Source: an uncultured Bacteroidales bacterium (GTDB lineage Bacteria > Bacteroidota > Bacteroidia > Bacteroidales > UBA932). From it: DNA of 64,000 nt. Location of the stretch: contig CALVDF010000007.1 in the NCBI GenBank assembly GCA_944326245.1, positions 1-64,000 of the forward strand. The letters run 5' to 3'. The translations under genes and the position numbers were made by a program. The notes under the pieces were generated by a model that was given only the letters and a program-made list of their open reading frames with translations, ran no database searches and was not told the origin of the DNA. Every line of letters begins with the position of its first letter. The first letter of the stretch is position 1. Below, piece by piece: positions 8,373 to 15,900 of this stretch.

Positions 8373-8404
8373 GTAGGAGTGCTCTTTTCAACAATCCTAC
8401 TCCT
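8373..8404 (-). terminator. Weak hairpin after CXXX precursor 1
   Basis: GTAGGA (8373-8378) can pair with TCCTAC (8395-8400), or AGGAGT (8375-8380) with ACTCCT (8399-8404). The stem is only 6 bp with a long loop, and the following minus-strand bases are AGATAAAAG. It lies where the other two precursor genes have strong hairpins, but is much weaker. The rest of the 166-bp gap 8312-8477 shows no further gene. Confidence 0.3.
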
Positions 8405-8477
8405 CTAACTTGTATATTATATATAATTATTATCTGAGGTAGTTTTGTATAGGAATAGGAATATAATTATTGATAAT

Positions 8478-8696
8478 TTAATTTCCTACACCGCCACAAG
8501 TACCATCACAAGCTCCATAACATTCACCCATACACGCATCAGCGCAACATCCCTCACAAGTACCAGTACAATTCCCCGAGCAATCGCCTTGGCAACCATA
8601 GCAATTGCGGAAACTATCCGAACAATCGCCTAAATTGTCATAGAAAGCTAATAGAAGTTCCGCTTTCTTCTGAACAAGTTTTAGTAAGTCAAACAT
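8478..8696 (-). CDS. CXXX-repeat RiPP precursor peptide 1
   Basis: A 72-residue peptide. The leader MFDLLKLVQKKAELLLAFYD is helical and lacks cysteine. The core starts at NCYGC and then has a cysteine every fourth residue: CQGD, CSGN, CTGT, CEGC, CADA, CMGE, CYGA, CDGT, C. That gives eight CXXX units rich in Gly, Asp, Ser and Thr, then a GGVGN tail. Regular CXXX repeats next to radical SAM/SPASM enzymes match the Bacteroidales 'CXXX repeat' peptide systems, where thioether-type crosslinks are expected. It shares its leader and the first core units with precursor 2 at 10496. It follows the GNAT gene by 62 bp. Confidence 0.85.
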   Translation of the reverse strand: MFDLLKLVQKKAELLLAFYDNLGDCSDSFRNCYGCQGDCSGNCTGTCEGCCADACMGECYGACDGTCGGVGN

Positions 8697-8758
8697 AATT
8701 GTAATTGTTGTTTCTATCTATTTTCATTATCACTAGTTTTACTTATTTACATTTTGAG

Positions 8759-9286
8759 CTAAGATTCTTTTAATAGTCGATATTGCATATTGCGTTTAAT
8801 TCTTCTTACAAAATCATTATCAAAACTGTCTTTAGTCAATTTTAATAAATATTTGTCCTCAGTTTCTCCTGTTAATATAAACCCTATAGCTAAATCAGCT
8901 TTTAGAGATCTTTGATTGTATTTATATATGCCTGTTGTTATCTTTACTTTTGGTTTTAAATCATAAAATAGGGACAACATTGCAATTGAAGCATATATAC
9001 CATATCCATGATTAAAATATTTAGGATGAACACCTCCAACATATGTATACGCTCCTTCTTCTTTATAATAAAAGTGAGCAAAACCTACATCCGTTAGAAC
9101 TCCATTTTTATCTTCGACGGAACCAACAAATTTCAAGTCTTTGCCATTATCTAACACATAATGCTCAATCCTATTAATATTTAGTGGCTCGTTATGATAC
9201 AACATATACTGGAATTCTTCATTTTCAAAACACTCTGTATAAAAATTGATATCTTTGATTGATGAATATCTAAAAGAAAAATTCAT
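8759..9286 (-). CDS. GNAT-like acetyltransferase (RiPP cluster)
   Basis: A 175-residue protein with the GNAT pattern: GFAHFYYKEEGAYTYVGGVHPKYFNHGYG (about residues 68-96) matches the central beta strands and the start of the acetyl-CoA-binding helix, and YNQRSLKADLAIGF fits the C-terminal N-x6-GF signature. It is divergent from the two RimJ-like GNATs at 2313 and 4238. It lies 5 bp after radical SAM B and directly upstream of CXXX precursor 1, so an acetylation of the peptide or of a precursor amino group is a possible role. Specificity cannot be read from the sequence. Confidence 0.65.
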   Translation of the reverse strand: MNFSFRYSSIKDINFYTECFENEEFQYMLYHNEPLNINRIEHYVLDNGKDLKFVGSVEDKNGVLTDVGFAHFYYKEEGAYTYVGGVHPKYFNHGYGIYASIAMLSLFYDLKPKVKITTGIYKYNQRSLKADLAIGFILTGETEDKYLLKLTKDSFDNDFVRRIKRNMQYRLLKES

Positions 9287-9291
9287 TACAA

Positions 9292-10425
9292 TTATTGATT
9301 TAAATCTAATATAGTCGCTAATTTTTCAATCCCTTCGAGTGTACGCATCCTTTTATATTTTTCATCATTTGAAAGAGTAGAAACGTCACTAGAATCGTTG
9401 ACTATCCTATTATATTCATATTTAGCAACTTCTGCAAAACGAATTTTATGTAGTTCGCACAGAGATAAATCTCTTGAAGCTATATCTCCTCGAGAAAAAT
9501 AATTTGCACCGTAACAAGTCGGACAAATAGGTAATAATTCACATTTACGGCAATGTTCAGAAATATAGTTAGCAGAATTTGAAAAATCAAAGTTTTTAGC
9601 TCGTTCCGATTTCTCTTTTCCGCAAACAGACTCAAAAAATAAATGACAAGGGTACTTACTTCCATCAATATCTATGGATATCATTTCTGTACCGGCCCCG
9701 CACCATTTTCTTATATCATTATTTAGAACTGCTGAGAATAGAACATCAAACAAAGAACATTTTTTTATTTTGGGATTTTCTAAATAATAATTAGATAACT
9801 TTTGTAGTTCTCGCTTATAAACACTTAAATATTGAGGGTCAGACCAATCCGTCATCTCAGCCAGGTTCGCTCGTATAACCTTAAAACCAAGGTTGTGCAT
9901 ATGTATAACTCCATCAGCTAATGAATGAATCGAATCCCTACTCACTGTCATTTTAACTCCTTGTTCAGGCCATGTTCTTGCAAAAAAATCCGTATCTATA
10001 AGATTATAGGAATTTGACCTATTCTTATTATGCATCTCAGGCGTACCATCCAAACTTAATCCAACAACAAATCTACGTCTGTTCTTATATAACCATTCTT
10101 GCATTTCTCCATGAATTAGTGTGCCATTGGAGGTGGCAAAAAATAAGAAATTTTCTGGGAAATTCTGCTCCCATGCCCATTCGCATAATTCCTTAATTTT
10201 TTTATACGAGATAAACGGCTCTCCTCCATGAAAATTTACAAGAGTACCTTTACTGTCTGACTTAACTGATAGTTCTTTTTTTAATGTTGATTTAGCTAAG
10301 TCAAGATCAAAAGTCTCTATACTACTTTTATCCTGCTCATAACAATAGACGCATCTTAAGTTACAGGTTAAATTTGTAGTTATATATATACTTCTCTGTA
10401 AACTGTTTTTCGGTATCATATTCAT
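9292..10425 (-). CDS. Radical SAM/SPASM peptide maturase B (CXXX-repeat type)
   Basis: About 377 residues from the ATG at 10425. The frame is open further to an ATG at 10467, but that codon lies in the loop of a strong hairpin that looks like the end of the precursor transcript, so the inner start is preferred. The cluster motif is C21-x3-C25-x2-C28 (LTCNLRCVYCYEQ), then NFHGGEPF and GLSLDGTPEMHNKNR. The SPASM region is CGAGTEMISIDIDG, YPCHLF and CRKCELLPICPTCYG. This layout fits the radical SAM maturases of CXXX-repeat peptides and relatives of anaerobic sulfatase-maturing enzymes. It sits between the two CXXX precursor genes and is the best candidate for modifying both. Confidence 0.85.
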   Translation of the reverse strand: MNMIPKNSLQRSIYITTNLTCNLRCVYCYEQDKSSIETFDLDLAKSTLKKELSVKSDSKGTLVNFHGGEPFISYKKIKELCEWAWEQNFPENFLFFATSNGTLIHGEMQEWLYKNRRRFVVGLSLDGTPEMHNKNRSNSYNLIDTDFFARTWPEQGVKMTVSRDSIHSLADGVIHMHNLGFKVIRANLAEMTDWSDPQYLSVYKRELQKLSNYYLENPKIKKCSLFDVLFSAVLNNDIRKWCGAGTEMISIDIDGSKYPCHLFFESVCGKEKSERAKNFDFSNSANYISEHCRKCELLPICPTCYGANYFSRGDIASRDLSLCELHKIRFAEVAKYEYNRIVNDSSDVSTLSNDEKYKRMRTLEGIEKLATILDLNQ

Positions 10426-10450
10426 ATGTTTAAATAAAAATCTAAAAATA

Positions 10451-10486
10451 CTAGGGGAGATTGGCATCTAGAATAATCTCCCCTAG
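10451..10486 (-). terminator. Hairpin between CXXX precursor 2 and radical SAM B
   Basis: A perfect 12-bp inverted repeat (CTAGGGGAGATT / AATCTCCCCTAG, 12-base loop), followed on the minus strand by TATTTTTAGATTTTTATTT. It begins 9 bp after the precursor stop. As a partial terminator it would limit expression of downstream maturase relative to the precursor. The stem would bury an alternative upstream start codon of radical SAM B in its loop. Confidence 0.75.
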
Positions 10487-10495
10487 CACTAATTG

Positions 10496-10690
10496 CTAAT
10501 TAGAGCCACAATTGCCACATTGCTCACAGTAGCCTTCACATGTATCATTACATGTACCACTGCATGAGCCACTACAATCACCTTCACACCCATAGCAAAG
10601 ACGGAATTGATCTGATAGATTGTCACCAACTCCTGCTAGGGCTAATGCGAACTCCTCTTTCTTTTGGATAAGTTTTAATAAATCAAACAT
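10496..10690 (-). CDS. CXXX-repeat RiPP precursor peptide 2
   Basis: A 64-residue peptide starting at the ATG at 10690 (MFDLLKLIQKKEEFALALAG). The frame is open further upstream, but the start that reproduces the leader of precursor 1 was chosen. The core opens CYGCEGD and continues CSGS, CSGT, CNDT, CEGY, CEQ, CGN, CGSN, so the spacing changes from CXXX to CXX near the end. Leader and first core units are nearly identical to precursor 1, including the bases before the start (AATTATG), which indicates gene duplication. It lies 35 bp after radical SAM A and ahead of a strong hairpin. Confidence 0.85.
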   Translation of the reverse strand: MFDLLKLIQKKEEFALALAGVGDNLSDQFRLCYGCEGDCSGSCSGTCNDTCEGYCEQCGNCGSN

Positions 10691-10725
10691 AATTGTACAA
10701 TTATTTGTTTGCCTCCACTTTACGG

Positions 10726-12003
10726 CTATCGGCACCTCCGTTTTTCTTTTTGTTCTATTTTTAATTTAATCACTGCGTCTGCAATATTCTTCGTATTATC
10801 GCATATAGTATCATTTCCAAATATTATATCCCTTGCCTTACATTTAGTTAAACATATTGGAAGGAGTGTACATTTGTCACATTTGTCATCTTTTACATGA
10901 GGTATAAACATTGTATAACCTAGAGCAGATGTGTCAAGACCATCATATACATTGCCACACGAGTACTTTTTATCTGAAACTAAACAATGGCATCTATATA
11001 TTGAACCATCAGCATTTATTACAAAATGATTCACATTCATTGCTGTGCAATATGAAATTTTCTTCTCATTTGCTACATGGTGTAAAAACACATTGTCAAT
11101 GTATGGATTAGCCAATATGTTTATATCATGTCCACAGCGCATCAAATCAATAAACTTCATTGTTTCATCTAAAGTATGCCCCTTATTTTTATTCCATATT
11201 GGAGCATAATAAACATATAACAAAGACTTTGGAAATTCTGAAAACAGTGTTTCTAAATGCGAATATATTTTCTTGGCATTTTCAAAGTTTTTATAGTTAA
11301 TTCGAAGTAGCACTCTGATGCCAGCCGACAATACTAATTTAATGTTGCTTATTAAGTTTTCGTAAGCTAATTCGCAAGGTATATTAACAAAACTTTTTAC
11401 TTTACCATAGTCATTCCCAATATCATCTATTGTAATGCTCATAGAAGCATTATAATAGTTATCTTTTAATAAAGTTATTAGATCAGTTCCTATTAATGAG
11501 CCATTAGTTGTTATGCAAGTACTGAGCGTATAACCCAATGTTTTTATTGCCAAAGTAATTTGTTTTATTGCATCAAAATGTATTAACGGTTCACCGCCAA
11601 ACCAATTAATCGAGAGTTCCTGTGTTGTTGAATATCTATCCTTTATAAATTGAATTGTATGGTCTATGGTATCTTGAGACATATCAAAATGTTCAATACC
11701 TTTTTCATAGCAATACCAACATCTGGCATTACAATTTGTAGTAGGGAGTATAGTTATTGACTGAGAACCATTTCTGACTTCAGATTGAAGAGAGGATAAC
11801 AATATTGACTGTTCGTCGCATTCTATATTTACGATTATACCATTTTGAATGCAAACATTTTTTGATGTTTCTCTCATCAAACATATAGACTCGCTATCTA
11901 CATCTATTTCTGATTGTAGTACGTACGTTCTGCTACAAGTATTGTAGATGATTGGAGTACTATCAGACAAATTAGTTTTAATATTATACTTAGAGTATTT
12001 CAT
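10726..12003 (-). CDS. Radical SAM/SPASM peptide maturase A
   Basis: A 425-residue enzyme. Residues 1-85 form a leader-binding-type N-terminal region. The cluster motif is C91-x3-C95-x2-C98 (TTNCNARCWYCYEKG), then NWFGGEP and TTNGSLI. The SPASM half has YCTAMNVNHFVINADG, YRCHCLV, SCGN and CDKCTLLPICLTKC. The C-terminus is basic (KEKRRCR). It is encoded 35 bp upstream of CXXX precursor 2, so it probably acts on that peptide, perhaps with radical SAM B. Two enzymes for one precursor would allow two kinds of link, or a division of labour on two precursors; which applies cannot be told. Confidence 0.85.
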   Translation of the reverse strand: MKYSKYNIKTNLSDSTPIIYNTCSRTYVLQSEIDVDSESICLMRETSKNVCIQNGIIVNIECDEQSILLSSLQSEVRNGSQSITILPTTNCNARCWYCYEKGIEHFDMSQDTIDHTIQFIKDRYSTTQELSINWFGGEPLIHFDAIKQITLAIKTLGYTLSTCITTNGSLIGTDLITLLKDNYYNASMSITIDDIGNDYGKVKSFVNIPCELAYENLISNIKLVLSAGIRVLLRINYKNFENAKKIYSHLETLFSEFPKSLLYVYYAPIWNKNKGHTLDETMKFIDLMRCGHDINILANPYIDNVFLHHVANEKKISYCTAMNVNHFVINADGSIYRCHCLVSDKKYSCGNVYDGLDTSALGYTMFIPHVKDDKCDKCTLLPICLTKCKARDIIFGNDTICDNTKNIADAVIKLKIEQKEKRRCR

Positions 12004-12011
12004 GTAAATAT

Positions 12012-13043
12012 TTAAGATGGTATTTTACAAAACTCTGCTAAAATTTGTGCTACATTTTCAACATCATGTAATGAAACAATTTCTACTGGAGTATGCATAT
12101 ATCTGCAAGGAATTGATATTAAACCTGTAGCGCATCCTGATTTTGTCACTTGAACAGCATTAATATCTGTACCAGAATAACCGGGTAACGCTATTTGTTG
12201 ATAATCTATATCTAATTTATGAGATAGATGTTTTAATTGATTTTGTAATGATAAGGATAAATCCGAGCCGACAGGAATAACAGGCCCTTTACCTATACGA
12301 ACATCTCCGTATTTTGATTTATTTACAGACGGATAATCAGTAGCATGAGCAACATCTATAGCTATACATATATCTGGGGATACAGAATAGCTCGCAACCT
12401 TTGCCCCTCTCAGACCCACTTCCTCTTGAACAGAAAAAACAACAACAATATTAAATTTGCATTCTATATCATTTAGTAATTCTATCATCTTTAGCAAGGA
12501 AGTAACACCCGCTTTGTTATCACATCCTCTGCATGCAATCTGATTATTAATTAACTCTACAACAGGAGCATCTATTACAATGCAATCTCCTATTGATACT
12601 AATTTTTCAGCCTCATCTTTGTCGGTAACACCAATATCAATCCATAAATCTGATTCATCTAAATCTTTATTGTTGCCGTTTTTTTTCATATGAATAGGGA
12701 CAGACCCTATTACTCCTGATATTACAGTACCATTGTGCACGATTTTAACATTCCGACCTTTGAGTAATAATAAATCAACTCCTCCAATTCTCGTAAAACG
12801 GATATAACCCGATTCCTCAATATAGCTAACCATTAAACCAACTTCATCTATATGAGCCACAAACATAGCTGTTTGGGTGTTTTGTCCGCTATTTTTTCTA
12901 CATATAAGATTCCCTAATGTGTCTTCAGTTACAGAATCAACATATTGTGAAACGTAATTTTTAAGCGTATGTATAATGGTCTGTTCATATCCAGATGGTG
13001 ATATAATATTGACCATTTCTTTTAGTGTTGTAAGAGTACTCAT
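12012..13043 (-). CDS. M42-family metallopeptidase (glutamyl aminopeptidase/endoglucanase M type)
   Basis: A 343-residue dinuclear zinc or cobalt aminopeptidase of family M42. Ligand and catalytic motifs are visible: AHIDE (H64), CDNKAG (D175), QEEVGLRG (E207, E208), AIDVAH (D230) and RYMHTP (H317). It has no signal peptide, so it works in the cytoplasm. These enzymes trim N-terminal residues from peptides and commonly form large tetrahedral dodecamers. It is the first gene of the island, 8 bp before radical SAM A. In this place it may remove or trim the leader of a modified peptide, since no ABC peptidase is present. General peptide turnover remains possible. Confidence 0.9.
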   Translation of the reverse strand: MSTLTTLKEMVNIISPSGYEQTIIHTLKNYVSQYVDSVTEDTLGNLICRKNSGQNTQTAMFVAHIDEVGLMVSYIEESGYIRFTRIGGVDLLLLKGRNVKIVHNGTVISGVIGSVPIHMKKNGNNKDLDESDLWIDIGVTDKDEAEKLVSIGDCIVIDAPVVELINNQIACRGCDNKAGVTSLLKMIELLNDIECKFNIVVVFSVQEEVGLRGAKVASYSVSPDICIAIDVAHATDYPSVNKSKYGDVRIGKGPVIPVGSDLSLSLQNQLKHLSHKLDIDYQQIALPGYSGTDINAVQVTKSGCATGLISIPCRYMHTPVEIVSLHDVENVAQILAEFCKIPS

Positions 13044-13049
13044 ATTCTA

Positions 13050-13081
13050 CAAATATATGGTAACCCGTTGGCGGAATTAAA
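13050..13081 (-). promoter_or_regulatory. Possible hybrid promoter at the IS982 edge
   Basis: On the minus strand TATATTTG (13050-13057) fits the Bacteroidetes -7 box. A TTTA lying 20 bp upstream, inside the IS982 terminal repeat, could serve as a poor -33 box. The start would fall within a few bases of the M42 start codon, giving a nearly leaderless message, so the assignment is weak. Confidence 0.25.
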
Positions 13082-14054
13082 TTGATAAAAAAATTATGTA
13101 TAAAAAGTTGTGTATATTATTGATATTAATTAAGGTGATTAAACCTTTAATAATATCGTATGCACAACTTATATGCAATATTAGCAAAATTATTGAACAG
13201 ATGCAAGCCAGTAGCCAGGAATTTAGTCAATGAATCAGGCAATGTACCAAGAAGAGGAGTAGTTCCCAGATTCTCAGACCTTGAAATAGTGGCATTGAAT
13301 ATGACATCAGAAGCAGTTGATATTAACAGTGAGTCATTGTTGTTTGTAAAGTTGCAGGAATATAAGATTGAGATACCTAATCTTAAATCCCGTAGACGAT
13401 ACAATGACAGACGTAAAATCACTTCATACCTATGCAATACAATCAGGGAAAGAATAGCCGCAGAAATGGATGGCGGCGAATACTGTTTCAGCATTGACTC
13501 TAAGCCGATAGAGGTATGCCGTTTTTTCCGTTCCAAGCGTTGTAGCATGGGAAAGAAGAATTTTGAGAAAGCGCCGTCAATCGGGTACTGTGCATCACAA
13601 GGAGTGTATTATTGCGGATATAAACTTCACGCGGTCTATGGATTAAGTGGAATCACCCATTCCTTTGACTTCACAAAGGCAAGTGTATATGACATTCATT
13701 ACCTGATAGATGTGAAGGTGGATTATAGTAATTGTACAGTCATAGGGGACAGAGGATATATAAGTGCTGTTTGAAACGGCCAATATCAGATTGGAAGTAC
13801 CATACAGAACTAACCAGAAAGAATGGAAGTCGACATTTCTAGCTTTTGCCAAAGCGAGAAAAAGAATTGGAACTCTATTCTCGCAATTGTGTGACCAGTT
13901 TATGATTATAAGGAATTATGCGAAAGATACAGATAGATTATTTTCCCGGATTGTCGGGAAGATTAGACACTTACAATCCAGCAATATATTAACTATAAAA
14001 ATGAGGACCCGTTGGTAGAGTTAAATATGCGCTAATTTAATTCCGCTAACGGGT
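13063..14054 (+). mobile_element. IS982-family insertion sequence, decayed
   Basis: A 992-bp element. The left terminal repeat begins ACCCGTTGGCGGAATTAAAT at 13063, and the right one, read inward on the minus strand, begins ACCCGTTAGCGGAATTAAAT at 14054, with one mismatch. Length and ends fit IS982. No target-site duplication is evident at the borders. The element lies 19 bp upstream of the M42 start codon and 16 bp from the stop of the phosphatase gene at 14071, so it marks the boundary between the AT-rich island and the next operon. Confidence 0.85.
13160..14032 (+). pseudogene. IS982-family transposase, frameshifted
   Basis: The N-terminal two-thirds reads as one frame (13160-13774) with the IS982 signature DSKPIEVCRFFRSKRCSMGK and ends GDRGYISAV. 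The protein then continues in another frame from about 13764 (LFETANIRLEVPYRTNQKEW, RNYAKDTDRLF). A likely small deletion sits at the junction, where family members have a few more residues between ISA and LFETA. Near 13975 a second shift is needed to reach a normal end (YINYKNEDPLVELNMR). Two frameshifts mean the transposase is inactive. Confidence 0.8.
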
Positions 14055-14076
14055 AACTGAATGATTAGATTCAGTT
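14055..14076. other. Inverted repeat at the phosphatase stop codon
   Basis: AACTGAAT and ATTCAGTT form a perfect 8-bp stem with a 6-base loop, overlapping the stop codon of the gene at 14071 and abutting the IS982 end. No T-run follows on the minus strand, because the IS begins there. It may be the remaining part of a terminator whose tail was replaced by the insertion. Confidence 0.4.
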
Positions 14077-14580
14077 ATTTTCGGCAAATCTTCTAACAAA
14101 TTCAATTTGACGTTTTGTCTCGGGTGCATTCATGAATTTTGAGCGAGGCGATTGGGTATATTGCCGTCTCATTTTATCAAGGGCCTCTTCAAATGGCAGA
14201 TGCTCGAAATAAATGTAGTAACAAGCCACTATTGTTCCGGTTCGTCCGACACCTCCATGGCAATGGATGTAGAGTTTGGCTTGGGGCCGCTCATGCATCA
14301 GCTGTTCAAGTCTCCGGAATAAGTCGAATACCGATTCAACACTTGACGGGACATCACAGTTCCGAATAGGGAACGATATCCTCTGTACATTCGGAGGAAG
14401 AAATGATGCGTATTCCGGGACCTCATAAGATTGGGTCAAATCCAGAAAAAACGTAATCCCGAATCTTAATAGCCTCGGAATATTCCCTTTTATGGAACTT
14501 TTATAAATGTCGAACAGCGGATGTTCGCCGGCAAACACATTCCTGCTTACCTGATATGAATATTCTATCGGTTTGTACAT
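14071..14580 (-). CDS. Dual-specificity / tyrosine protein phosphatase
   Basis: A 169-residue phosphatase of the cysteine-dependent class. The P-loop is IHCHGGVGRTG, with catalytic C107 and R113 in the HCX5R pattern, followed by ACYYIY. The C-terminal MRRQYTQSPRS resembles the Q-loop region. A likely general acid is in the segment FPIRNCDVPSS. It would dephosphorylate phosphotyrosine or other phosphate esters in the cytoplasm. It is the last gene of a minus-strand operon of phosphoester enzymes (to 18018), 28 bp after the KptA-like gene. Confidence 0.85.
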   Translation of the reverse strand: MYKPIEYSYQVSRNVFAGEHPLFDIYKSSIKGNIPRLLRFGITFFLDLTQSYEVPEYASFLPPNVQRISFPIRNCDVPSSVESVFDLFRRLEQLMHERPQAKLYIHCHGGVGRTGTIVACYYIYFEHLPFEEALDKMRRQYTQSPRSKFMNAPETKRQIEFVRRFAENN

Positions 14581-14608
14581 TTCCTATACATTGTCATTCA
14601 CTAAAACA

Positions 14609-15855
14609 CTAATGCAAAAAGACAGAGATATGAATTTGCCTGTCGTCGGGCATGTTGTCTGAATAGCAGAAGTAACAACCCGTATCTGGCATCATATTTC
14701 GGATATATGCATCTATTTCCCAAGTCTCGGCTTGAATATGTCCGTCATGGTCCTTATAACCCTCCGGCATTGATATTTGGATGATACAAGATTTGCAATG
14801 TTTGTCCAGCCCTTTGAGTGAGGCTGTCAGCTTTTCGCAGAGATTGGTAATATTGGAACTGTCATTATATGCAGTTTGCAGCACCTTGATCTCTCCATCG
14901 ACATTAAGCAATAACGTAGCAATATCTTGGAGGCTTAAATTCCCGGGGCGATTGCGTCCTACCAACAAACTGAGTGAGTGCAATATACTATGTATCACCT
15001 CGCGACTTGTAGCCTGAATAGATGGGATCTGCTCAACTACAACCGGCGAAATCAGAATAATTCCGGAAGTATATTTTTCAAAATTAGAAACCTGCTGAAC
15101 AAAATCATTAGTCATATCTTGGGCATCGGTTACAACAATGATATGCAACTGATTGCCGAACATCTCTTCCATGGTATTTATGGACCATGACATCTCTGTC
15201 CAATATACTATTTCACACAATGATGAAATTGTGCTATCCTGACTTAATACCTCAATGATACTTCGGGAGTCACATACAACTTTTATCATCTTACGTTTGA
15301 TGCTATCTATACTGAAAGACTCCATAGGAATATAATATGAATCAATAAAACGTCGAGGAACCTCACGGACCAGCCATATAGTCTTTACCGGATTATAAAA
15401 CTCGTATCCTTCATGAAACATTTCAAGAGCCTTAACGTGTATTGCTACGGGGTCTCCATGACGAGCGCCTGTTTCCAATGCAGTATCATTGTCGCTTGTA
15501 AGGTGTACATAATTCCTCGAGCGTGGTTTCAATCCGACTTCTGCTATGGCAGCGTCGGCATCATCGATGTTCCATGATAAAGGATTTCCGGAGGCGTACA
15601 ACACGCATAGTTCATCTCCACCGGGACGGAATGCCCGTATAAGGCCCGAATCTTTGTCTTGTCGTCATTAAATTCAAACCGGCCTTTGGAATCGTTGGCT
15701 ACGAGATCGCAAAGTTGCTCAAAAGTAAATCCTTGTTCGTGTACAAGGTTCTCGACGGAACGCCACCCGCCGGTCTCCAGTTTACAGGTCTTGTCGTGCC
15801 GGAGTAGGTACGACAAATCGTGCGAATCCTTCGTTTTATTACTGCTGTTTTTCAT
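14609..15855 (-). pseudogene. kptA: KptA/Tpt1 RNA 2'-phosphotransferase with FtsZ-like C-terminal part, frameshifted
   Basis: Two overlapping frames make one product of about 415 residues. The first (15855 to 15544) has the Tpt1 N-terminal part: LSYLLRHDKTC, ETGGWRSVENLV, then PPEILYHGTS. The second (entering about 15575, ending 14609) continues VGLKPRSRNYVHLTSD and ARHGDPVAIHV. The RH, HGT and RHG elements are those of NAD-dependent RNA 2'-phosphotransferase. A single-base shift near TCGATGATG separates the halves. It could be decay, an assembly error or recoding. After the Tpt1 domain comes an extra 230 residues. Their end (SLQDIATLLLNVDGEIKVL, then DAYIRNMMPDTGCYF and IHISVFLH) resembles the C-terminal half of FtsZ/tubulin proteins. 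That likeness is my own inference. Confidence 0.7.
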
Positions 15856-15900
15856 TGTTATCTTCCTTCTTTTTTTCTCGTTTATTTGCTTCTAATGTTT

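Noticed and set aside
8445..8633. Plus-strand Thr/Ser/Ile-rich frame opposite CXXX precursor 1
   Set aside because: The repetitive composition is only the reverse strand of the CXXX codons; the minus frame has a leader shared with a paralogue.
10426..10467. Start of radical SAM B at 10467
   Set aside because: The codon falls in the loop of a strong terminator-like hairpin; a second ATG at 10425 fits the enzyme better.
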